Source of the DNA: Hyaloperonospora brassicae | Taxonomy: Eukaryota > Oomycota > Peronosporomycetes > Peronosporales > Peronosporaceae | Reading direction: 5' to 3' | DNA: 64,000 nt | Assembly (NCBI GenBank): GCA_947650285.1 | Contig: CANTFL010001470.1 | Location: 34,106 to 98,105 of the forward strand | Part shown: positions 44,016-54,147 of the stretch, piece after piece | Layout: each line of letters opens with the position of its first letter | How positions within the stretch are numbered: the first letter of the stretch is position 1 | Program-made: the position numbers and the translations under genes | Notes under the pieces: generated by a model | Seen by the model: only the letters and a program-made list of their open reading frames with translations | Databases searched by the model: none | Told to the model about the DNA's origin: nothing

Positions 44016-45875
44016 TGTGGCAAAGTCATTTATCAAATTTTATGACATGGATCGGTGGCCATCCAATTGAGGCGTCACTTATTGGTGAAAATGGCACCTA
44101 GTGATCTGGCGATCCAATGAGAGATGGAAGGTGATCCCACGGAGATCGACGGACCGATCCAACGGTCGACCGAATGATAGACGTGGAACGGTCTGAGACG
44201 AGGCGCAGAAAGGGGTGATTTCCTTGGAACAATCTGGGACGAGTCGCAGACATGGATGATTTCCACGGTGCAATCTGGGACGAGGGACTAGATTGAACTA
44301 GACGACCGATATGAACTGAGAAAGGTACGTCTGAGACCAGTCGATGCGACATGACTCTGTGACAAAGGTGTAGCATCCAGGTGATCGAAGATACACATCA
44401 CCGATCTCCAATGGGAGTACTGATTTTGGTTAAGTATAGCCCGATCTGGAAGTGTGGATGTTCGTGGAGGTCCGTGGGACCGTTGCGAGAACCGTGGATG
44501 GTCCCGTTGTGCGGATAAAGCATTGGGGATGGTATCGAAGCATGCAAACTGAACGGAAAAACATATAGGGCCGGATCGCACTGTGTCGATCCTCAACGAT
44601 CTCGAATTGGGCATCAGATCGGTCATGTTCCTTGCTGATTATGGATATATCGATGATGGAGCTATTGTATTGTGACATACATGCTTGTAAAAGGTCCATG
44701 AGGGACGCCCCAAAAGCTCAGACCGAAAGAGCCAGTGGAAGCCGGTCGAATTGACGTCGCAAAATGGATTTAGACACATTTCGCATTTTGGATACTATTT
44801 TGGACTTTTCGGTACCAAAATTGGGTATTCAGTACCGTATATGGAATTTGGTCCCTTTTGGTGTCTAGGTACGATATCGGGAGTATTGGCGCTATCTTTG
44901 GAGTACAGGTCACGAAATTTCGACACGTGTTCAAGGGAGCGGTCAACCTTAAAGGTGATATCGGTTTGGAGAGTGACCTACAGTTTGGAATAGGCTTAAG
45001 GATAGGTTGGCTATTAATTTGGTTGGTTAATAAACAGACTTGAACTCCGCTTCTTATGCTCACGACACACGTTCTCCTCCCCTCTTCTCCGGGCAAGATT
45101 GATTTGGCTTCCCCGGCGGGTCAAGGCACGCGTGTTGCAGGGACACAGAAGACCGATCTTGGATTGTTGGCCAAGATCGAGAAGAGCGATCTCGGGATAT
45201 CTGGCCCGGATCGATCAAGTACTTACACTCGACTCAACTGCTAGGGTAGCAGCAAACAACAACACAAGGAAAAGGATTTTGGACACAAGATCGCGAGACG
45301 GCTTAAGTGGTCAGAAGATTTAGACAAGGCGTTCAAGACAAGACCGAGCAAGATCGAAGAGATCTACTGGACAGATCGCCGTGTTTCATTTTGGCAAAAC
45401 CAAGGACCGATCTGCCCAAATTGCGAACTTCCAGCAAGATCGGCCGATCCCAAGACTAGATCGGACCGATCCCAAGGCAAGATCGACGCAAGACTACTAT
45501 TTGCAGAGTGAAGATTTCTGCACAGCAAAGACCCCGATCCCGAAGAAAAATCGAGATCGGTGTGATCTAAGATCAAGATCGCGACGCTTCCAGATAGAGA
45601 TCGTCGCGACTCAAGATCAAGATCGCATAACCCCCGTTCGTGGTGTGAAGATTTCCGCACCGGAAGCGAATGCTCAACCCGACCTCTCAGCGAGATCGAC
45701 GTCTCCCAAGGCCATTATGAAGAGCTCAAGCCAGCCTAACCGACGGGTACACAAGGTGAGCACAAGGTTATAGAGCAAGGCACGTATTGGAGTACCCCCT
45801 CAGTGAGTCGGCAAGTCTGGGCAAGTGGAAGATCGACACTCACTACAGTCATTTTGTGAGATCGACGTCACCACA
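44016..45875 (+). repeat. 5' LTR of D (1860 bp)
   Basis: Starts TGTGGCAAAG, ends in CACCACA. Unusually long, with very many GATC tetramers (16 in about 290 bp from 45361). Short open frames on both strands are repeated exactly in the 3' LTR and are not considered genes. Confidence 0.93.
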
Positions 45876-48423
45876 ATGGTGCGCGTAATCGGATCTTCTG
45901 AGGGATCTGGATTTCTCCTTGAGCCCACTGGCGAAGATGTCAAGAACAAGCAAGAACCTGGTATTGAAGTGTCAGCGACAGAGGGATCGACGCAGACTCG
46001 CAGAAACACAAGATCCTCAGATCATCAGAGTTTTGGGTGGGGCTCTGATGAAATGAAAATGGAAGAGGAAGATTGGGAGAGCGATCTGGAAGAGAAACCT
46101 CAATCCCCTCCTCGGGTCCTTTTGGGGGTCACCGCAGATCACTCTGCAAAGAGCTATCTGCTGGATAAAAATCCAAAGGCAAAAGCCAAACCCTACTTCC
46201 TCGTCAACAGATCTCCCGACCTCAAGCCGAGGAACACGATCACGAGATCGACCACACCGGAACGATCCACAAAGAGACCGATGGAATCGGACGGCAGAGA
46301 TCTCCAAATCGACCGATCCGTGCAATCATAAATCGGAGTCAAAGATCGCCAGATCGGCGGAACCGTGCAATCTTAGATCGGAGTCAAAGATCGCCAGACC
46401 GGTGGAACCGTGCAATCGAAGACCGGAGTCAAAGAGGAAAACAATGAAACACCAGATAAGATCGCAATGCCAAAGACGAAATATAACCCAGTGAAGATCG
46501 CGTCCAGGGAGAAGGAGACGACGGGTGAGGCGCGGGAGCGTGCAAAATGTCATTATTATCATGGCCATTTGAAGACGCTGCTCAGGACGGATTCAGTGTA
46601 CAAGATATTAAGGCCCAAGTTGATTGGTCCTGTGGATAAGCCGATCTCGGTCCCACCTTCTGGGACCAACAAAGTCGACGAGGTCAATTTGATTTTGCAG
46701 ATGTTGGACGACATGAAAGTCTGCCCTAACGTATTTGATGGCGATGAACTGCTGAGTTGCAGCTTGGAACAGTTGAAGAACGCGGCGAATGAGTTTGTGG
46801 AGATCGCTATATGTTGGTGGACAAAGCCAATACTTTTGAAGACAAGATCGTGACACCCTCGGACTCGCTCCGGAAACACCCCGCGGGATCGCCCCGCTAC
46901 GCTTCGGATGACTCCGAGAGCGAGTCAGACGGATCCATCAGCATTCGCCGGATGTCTCTAGGACCATCGGGTGGATCGTTCCTACAGGACCGGATCGGCT
47001 AGGCCAGGATCGACGCCTGAAAGGAGCAAACCAAGACCGACGTACAAATAAGGCCGACCGGCGCATATAGGAGGTCGGGAGATCAGGAAGAGAATGAGCT
47101 AAGTCGATTATTTAATATGGCAATGAAGAAACGCTAAGCAGAACAACGAGCAGCTCAAAGAATAAACTGACAGCCGAGCCGTGACCCAGATCGCCGTACT
47201 TTTACCCAACTCTCGCAAGAGATCCATGACAAGCCGGATGTGGATATGGAATCGGTGGAGTTCAACACCTACGATCAGATCCAGCAGGGGGCAAAATATG
47301 ATCCGGACGATCTGTGGATGGCCAAACCAAGGCGACCTCAAGTCGCTGCAACTGGTGTGACTACCGGAGCCAGCTCCGTCATTCAAAGGATCAGAATCTC
47401 AGCGATCTCTGAGCTGAAAGAGTTCTCGGAAAAGGATCAAGAAATAGACAAAGCACAGACCTGGATCGGCAAAGTTAAATAAGCGTATCGCCTGGACCAA
47501 GCATCGGACGAAGAAAAATGTCTGGCTTTCGGTGATCTCATGGTAGGCCCAGCCCGCTACTGGTATCGACAGCTACGCAGGTCAACGAGATTCAATTGGA
47601 AAAAATTGTTGAACAGCTTCCTCTTGGAATATGCAGGTCACGGGGTGTCAGCGAGTCGGCAATATTACCACGCAAAGAAGCAATCGGACGAAAATCTTTT
47701 GCAGTACCTGCAACGGCTTAACGTGACGGGAATACAGGCGAAGGTGCAGGAGATGGAGGGATCGCCAGCTGCACGCAAGGAACATGTCAACCATTTCATT
47801 GACACCTTGGATGATCCCGATCTCTCCGACCCATTGCTACTGCTGAATGTAGTAGATGTGGACTCAATGCAAGATACATTGCATCGATACCAACAATGGA
47901 GATCGCGTCAAGGGAAAGTTTGATGGGATCGGCCAAGTTCAGACAGAAGGGTAAGCCTGGTACAGAACTTTCTAAGCCTGCACGAGCGGTGAGGATGGTC
48001 CGTACCGACAACATCAGCAGTGAGTCAGGGTCGGACACCAACGGATCGGATGCGGAAGATCAATTGAGATCGATCCATGTGACTGACACTACGGATCGGC
48101 GTTCATCACCTTGTGACATTTCAGCAAATGCGAGATCTGTCGACCCGAACACTCGTCGAGATCATCAAGATCTCAATATGCCATCGAAGCCTTGCACTAA
48201 TTGCGGATCGACCAAGCATGGTGATCTTAGTTGTTGGAAACGGCTAACTTGCCAGAAATGTGGTCGTAAAGGGCACCCCTTTGACAATTGTTTTTTCGTG
48301 TGTCGTGCCTGCGGTGAGATGCATGACCCGGGAAAGTGTCCCATGGAGGAGCTCTACAACATGATCCGCCAGTGGTACGTCCCAAACAAGCATGCGGGGA
48401 TGCTGCCGGAGAAGTCCGAGTAG
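45876..48423 (+). pseudogene. gag: gag of D, three zinc knuckles, broken
   Basis: An ATG at 45876 directly follows the LTR (the frame is open from within the LTR, 45825). Segments: 45876-46331 (hydrophilic, Pro/Ser/Lys), 46410-46853, 47240-47482, capsid-like 47484-47923 (ARYWYRQLRRSTRFNWKKLL), then 47896-48423 with CTNCGSTKHGDLSC, CQKCGRKGHPFDNC and CRACGEMHDPGKC. Several stops and frame changes. The knuckle triplet is typical of one oomycete gag group. Confidence 0.85.
45877..45892 (+). other. Candidate primer-binding site of D
   Basis: TGGTGCGCGTAATCGG starts one base after the LTR. The complement would be a tRNA 3' end finishing in GCGCACCA. The tRNA is not identified. Confidence 0.45.
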
Positions 48424-48497
48424 ATGTTAAACTAGGACGCCCGCCAGGTTTGAATCTGGTATGAGCCGAGCGTTCTAGGCTCTATGTAATTGCATAC

Positions 48498-50002
48498 GTG
48501 GAAAAAAAGAAAAAAGGTCGCGAGAGTAAGCAGGATACAGATATGGGAACAATTATATCTTGTTCGAAGTCAAAACGTGTCGCTTCCGTGTCCCATCTGA
48601 AGAGGATCGATGAAAACTCGCGATCTGAACCAACTACGGAGATCGGGCTCGCTTACGGGGAATCTCGCGGATACTGGAAACATTACTCGCCCGGGAAGTG
48701 GTTCAAACAGGAGAAAGATGTTGGAAAGATCAACAACGTAAAAGCCACTCTGCTATTTAATTCTGGTGCTGAAGTGTCGATTATTGGCACCACATTTTCT
48801 CGTAAGGTCGGTTGTCACATTGACGAAAGCCAACGACAAGATGTATCGGAATCGGATGAAATTCGTATATGACGATGGGACGTACCAAGATCAAGGTCAC
48901 CTTAGCGGGATCGCTGGCATATTACTTCAATGTATGGGTAGGTGATCTAGCAGGAGAAGATGTGATTTTGGGAATGGACTTTATGGTACTCGCCGGAGTG
49001 CGACTCGACCTAGCCGACGGCGCGCAATGTCTTCCAAAGGAAGTCTGTATTCACCTCGCTGGACGGCGCCCCGCGTACGGATCGAAGGTACAGAATGTGA
49101 CGGCGAATGACCAACACGTAGTTGGTTCGGTCGGGGAGTCAAGAGAAGTGAAGATTGGGATCGGTGGGGCCAAGATGAAGTTGTGGGTCGCCAGAGGACC
49201 CGACTCGGTGCCCACAGTGATCTCGGAGATTCGTAGGAGGAAAGATCTGCAGATGATCGATATTGGCGATCGCGAGATTATACTACCCACTCATACTATA
49301 CTGGGCGTGTGGATGGAAGGAGACATGATACCGAGGACTCAAGGCTTCGTGACGGTCGGATCGGGGAAGTACAAAGAGTGGCAAACTCTGGCATATGAGG
49401 CTACGACGGATCGAGTGAATGAACTCCTAAAAGAACAGATCAGACTATTGGTAGATCGCCCTACGCACGCTACTCCCAAATGCATTATGAAGCGTCCGCC
49501 TGATGCGCTAAAGGACATACCTCCAGCGGTCTTCATGGTAATGAAACAAGCTGGCGACGACGAATTGCAAAAGGAAGATACTGTTGTTGCAAGGGAAGGA
49601 ACGGTCAAGGGAGTCGGATCTAATCCACTCGATGAAACAAATATATCGTCGATAGCTAACGATCATGAGATCCATACCGAGATCGCGATGAGAAGAGACC
49701 AAGGGACCGGACAAGGAGAACAAGACAATCGACTGTCTTCATTAATGGTCGATCTTACAGACATCAGATCAGGATTGGATCGGTCCGAGGAGACGCAAAG
49801 ATCTGAAGAGGACAAGTCGTCTAAGATCGATGAAGCTGACTCCACAGAAGCACCAGTCTACAATCACGAGAGTGAAAATTTGTTTGCCGAAGACATTGAG
49901 CAACACCTGGCGGTGTTACCAGAGACATCCAATGCCACGGAAGAAGTGACAATTGACGACATTCAGATCGTCGATCCTGACGTTCCTCTCACAGCAGATT
50001 AA
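48498..50002 (+). pseudogene. Protease and long linker of D, active site Asp to Asn
   Basis: 48498-48872 ends with LLFNSGAEVSIIG: codon 48759-48761 is AAT where Asp is required. After an overlap of four bases the frame 48869-50002 (377 codons, open) continues the fold (YYFNVWVGDLAGEDVILGMDF) and then a Glu/Asp/Ser-rich linker of about 250 residues before RT. The linker end is strongly acidic. Confidence 0.82.
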
Positions 50003-50900
50003 CAAAGACTCAGATCGCTGATTTGGAAAATCCGTCACCTTCTTATGGGGAAGGGCAACGCTCTACCACCAGCGGCACGAGGGGCGATTTGTGATATCGA
50101 TGTCGGTGGAGCCGCAATAATTTCGCAAAGGGTCTGCCCGGTCGCACACAAAATCGGAAGAACCTGTCAGATCTCATCAAAGGACGGTTAGCAGCCAAGA
50201 TAATTCAGCCATCCACGTCACGTTGGGAGTCTCCGATAGTGGTGATCATCAAGAAGAACGGAGTGGGTATTCGCCTTTGTATTATTTATCGAAGAGTGAA
50301 TTAGCTGACACGCCTGATGGTTTATACCATGCCGTTGATCAGCGATCTGCTGGGAGACCTGGATAAAGCTCTATGGTACTATTATCTGGACATAACTAGT
50401 GGGTTCTGGGTCGTTGAAATGACTGAACGAGCAAAACTGATCTCAGCGTTTGTCACGCCGTTTGGCCTGTTCGAGTGGTTGCGAATGCCTTTTGGGCTTA
50501 AGAACGCGTCCCAGATCTACCAACGTCTGGTCGACAATGCGCTGTATGTTAACCTCAAGATAGGCCAGAGATCTACCTCTGATGGCCAGATCGACGTGTT
50601 CAAGGACGGCGAACCTGAGACAGATCGGCGATCTTCTATACTGAGACGCCGATCTTACATTGGCGACATTCTCATACCAGCCACGTCATATGAATTTTGT
50701 AAGCAAAAGTAGATCGATTGCTGGAAGCATGTGATAAGTGGAATCTATCTATCAGTCTCAAGAAGAGCTTTTGGGGGTGTCGTAAGGTCGATTATTTGGG
50801 ACATCGAGTGTCGATAAATAGTCTGGAGACTCAGTTCAAGAACTTGGAGTCTTTGGTCAACATTCCATTCCCTAGCACGCTGCGAGCTATGCAATCTAAT
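50003..50900 (+). pseudogene. Reverse transcriptase of D, YIGD active site
   Basis: Starts in the leader MGKGNALPPAARG (about 50040). RT blocks: SPIVVIIKKNGVGIRLC, stop, MVYTMPLISDLL, TPFGLFEWLRMPFGLKNASQIYQ. The catalytic box reads SYIGDILIP (50653-50679) where the first Asp of YIDD has become Gly. Thumb begins KVDYLGHRVS. An insertion-like Asp-rich segment precedes the box, as in related elements. Inactive. Confidence 0.87.
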
Positions 50901-51430
50901 CTCGGGAGCTTGAACTACTACCGCCGCTTCATTGAGAATTTCGCGGTGTTGTATAAAATAAGAGAATCGGATTTCTTCGAGATCGGCCGATCTCAGCTCG
51001 CAGCAGGAGACGAATGTTCGAGCGAGGGTCGATGGACAGAACCCAGGGTTGCTTTTACCATGCTAAATGATAAGATAGCTACAGCTCCCATGCTTAAGCA
51101 TCTCGACCCAGATCGCCCTCCCGTGATCGTGGTCTACGCTAGCAAGCGGTTTGTTTCAGCGGCTCTGATACAGGAGTACGATGGCGTGTACCATCCATTG
51201 ACGTTTTCTAGCCGCTCTTAAAACCCCAATGAGTTTAACTACGGAACGGTGGAGAAAGAAGTGCTGGCGCAACTTCGTGTTCTGGATGTATGCTATACTA
51301 TTCTTGCCCCGCGGGTGATCACTGTGCTGACCCGACATTCAATGTAAGCGTGGTTGAAGCAATCTCGAGGACTCAACGGGAGATTGGGACGGTGGGCTGC
51401 TTTGTTGTCAAACTGGACTATGGAGGTTAA
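50901..51430 (+). pseudogene. First RNase H of D
   Basis: After the thumb (SNLGSLNYYRRFIENF) comes VIVVYASKRFVSAALIQEYDGVYHPLTFSSRS, the usual Ty3/gypsy RNase H start, with Ala where the first Asp usually stands. TAA at about 51219, then NEFNYGTVEKEVLAQLRVLDV and a degenerate remainder. Confidence 0.8.
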
Positions 51431-51559
51431 TAAATGTGAGAGAGGAGTGAAAGAGATCATGTGCATGTAAGCAGCAAAAATCACCCCAAGAGAAGAAATG
51501 GAAGAGATGCTGATCGCGATCTCCCCGCGTAAGGACTGCTGACTCAAGATATAAACGCC

Positions 51560-51960
51560 GCCACCAACGGTGGAAGTAGATGATCAGTTGCGGGTGGCCA
51601 GTTTCGATGGATCGGCAAGGATAAAAAACAAAGGAGGTTCATACAGTGCCGTGATATGGAGGCTGCCTGAGTAGGCAATGGTGGCGGCAGAATCTAGATA
51701 CGCTCACGATCTGACTGTGACCGAAGCTGAGTATAATGGCTTGCTACTGTGCTTTGAGTTACTTGCTAATCTGGACAGAGACCGGGTAATTCTGTGCGGA
51801 GACTTAACTTGGTGATTCGACAGATGCGTGGTGAGATCGACTGCAATTCACCGGGTCTTCAACTTCTCAGGCATAAAGAGTTGAAGAAACTGCAATCGTG
51901 GCCGATTCATGAGTTCATGCACATGAAGCGAGAATGGAACTAAAGCGCAGATCGACTAGC
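51560..51960 (+). pseudogene. Second RNase H-like domain of D
   Basis: Frame read across one TAG (51672-51674, Trp codon changed): VASFDGSARIKNKGGSYSA, then TVTEAEYNGLLLCFELL and VILCGD. The spacing Asp, Glu, Asp is that of archaeal/plant-type RNase H with the GSARI and EAEY motifs. After CGD the frame breaks. A duplicate RNase H of this kind is known in some oomycete and plant Tat-type Ty3/gypsy elements. Confidence 0.7.
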
Positions 51961-53577
51961 CAGCACAGAATTGCAGAACGAAAAAGGAAGAAGTGTTGTA
52001 GCCATAGACGATCGGCAAGATCTAATGACTTTGAACCGTCTCGATGAAATGTTGAAGCCCAAGCAAGATGGTCAGCTGGCTCGGATAACTGCGATCACGA
52101 GACCAGCCGGAAGGATACGTCTTGAACCTGAAGTGATACAGGAGGAGATAGTACAGAGGATTAGATTCAACGAATTGTCCAAGCTCAAGATGAAGAGCGT
52201 TGGATTGTCAATCTCAAGAAGTATCTGAGTGGCGATGTATCAAACTTAAACGGGGGAGAAGTGAAGATGTGCGCAAAACTAGCGCCGGAGTACGAGATGG
52301 ATGAGAACGATCTGCTGTTTTTCTGCCCCGTAGCGAAGAGAGAGACAGAAGATCGCGATGGTTTGATGCGTCTAGTGAATTCAGAGACGTTGCAATAGGA
52401 CTTTTTGCACCATTACCACGCAAGTCTGGAGGGAGGCCACCAAGGTATTGGCAGGACGTATAAGAGGATTCGATCGCGATTCCATTGGAGGAGATTTTAT
52501 CGAAGTGCGCAACGATATGTAGGCGAGTGTACCGATCGCGAGACCAGAAAGGTATGTCCGACGATCGGTGGGAGATCGCTCGGTAATTTACAGGCAACCT
52601 ATTCATTCCAGATCATCGAAATGGATAATATCCCGTCGTTGCCGAAGTCTTTTAAAAAGAACAAGGAGCTGCTAATTTGGATCGACCTTTTCTTGGGGTA
52701 TGTGATCGCAAAAGCCAGCTCATCACGGACAGCACAGACGATTGCAGAAAATTGCGAAGTATGTGTGATCCGACGCTTTGGAGCTAGCGAGGCTATCAGG
52801 CACGATCGGAAGCCGGGATTTGTGTACGATTTCTTTCGAGCCTTCAGTCAGATCGTGGGGCAAAAGCAGCGTGCTACCATGGCCCATAAGCCACAAGCAA
52901 ATGGAACGGCTGAGCGAATGGTGCAAACAGTGACGCAATCGCTTAAGATGTATGTGGCTGATGTCAACCAACAATATTGGGATGAGTACGCCGAACGGCT
53001 CACATTTGCGATTAAAACCGCATAAGATCGGACCCAGGGGGATACCCCGTTCTATCTGATTCATGGGTGGGACCCGCGATCGACATTGGAAGCTACGCTA
53101 TCAGTAGGGAACACGGAAACACGAGATCGTGATTCAAAGAGTTGGAGATACAGAATCCAAAGAATATACCAGCGAGCCCGATCTGCAGTGAACGATCACT
53201 TACAAACCGCGATTCAGGAGCGAGCGGATCGACACAATGAAGATCTCGAGCCACACTAAATTGAAGTGGGTACACAAGTCTGGCTATACTTAGATCGAGT
53301 CAAAGAAGGATATGCGAAGAAGCTAGCGCATATGTGGCATGGTCCATTCCGAGTTGCGGATATATGTGGAGATCACGCTGTAAAATTGGAGATGGCTGGA
53401 ACCCCATATCGACTATTTCCGATTGTACATTTATCGAAGTTGAAGAAGTTAAAGAAGATCCTTGAACGGCCAAAGGATCACTTACAATGGATGAAGCAGA
53501 TCGTTTGGACTTTGATGAAGCTCTGCTACCAGAAGACAGTTGGGAGAACGAGCTTGAAGAGGGAGTATATGAAGTGA
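51961..53577 (+). pseudogene. Integrase of D
   Basis: Zinc finger HHYHASLEGGHQG and CTDRET (second Cys replaced by Arg). Core 52405-53025: Asp in IEMDNIPSLP, Asp in RHDRKPGF, Glu in NGTAERM. TAA at 53023, then DTPFYLIHGWDPRS and the C-domain GPFRVADICGDHAVKLE (53266-53577). A stretch at 51971-52400 between RNase H and the finger is linker. Several stops. Confidence 0.87.
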
Positions 53578-53792
53578 AAGAAGTATTATAGGTGCGGTCT
53601 GGTCGGAGAACTCGTTATGGGCGAGTACACCGACATTTCTGGTGAGATGGAAGGGATATCCCGACCTGAGTTGGGTAGACGAGGCCGATCTAAGTTGTGG
53701 AGCGATCTTGCAAGAGTTTGAGCGGAACCGAGTGAGTCGAAACCGTTTTGAAGTGATGCATTCACATGAAGGCAAGTCGGGTGAACCTTAAC
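53578..53792 (+). pseudogene. Chromodomain-like C-terminus of D
   Basis: RSGRRTRYGRV in one frame, then after a one-base change FLVRWKGYPDLSWVDEADL and a basic tail to a TAA near 53790. The VRWKGY-x-x-x-SW-x-x-E pattern is the chromodomain core. Confidence 0.75.
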
Positions 53793-53802
53793 GATCTGGA
53801 CA

Positions 53803-53922
53803 AGTATGCTGGGAGGCGGGATATGCTGATGAATGGGAATGCAAGGTGTGCTAGTTGGTAGCATACGCTGATGGATGGGGAGGCAAGATGTGCTGGGAGG
53901 CAGTACATGATGATGAATGGAG
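53803..53922 (+). repeat. Imperfect tandem repeat after pol of D
   Basis: About two and a half loose units of roughly 50-60 bp built from TATGCTGGGAGGC, GATGAATGG and AGGCAAGATGTGCT blocks. The following 53923-54147 is AT-richer and has no gene. Confidence 0.5.
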
Positions 53923-54147
53923 CTAGTTGTGTGAGTATGGAGACAGTCAAGTGAATAACCTTACTGAATGATGTGGAGTGAGAAGGATCGAGGTCGTAAA
54001 GGTTGCAAATAATGAATTACCAAAGAAAATGATTAAATGACTTACACAATTATATAAGACGATCGGGCTCGGACACCGATCTTGGTCTAAGATGATGAGC
54101 AGGCTTGAACTTGTCCTGCAGGCGAGGGATCTGCGATCCGGGATGAT

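Noticed and set aside
44075..45660. Short ORFs within the 5' LTR of D, repeated at 56908-58493
   Set aside because: They are LTR sequence duplicated at both ends; frames overlap on both strands and show no domain.
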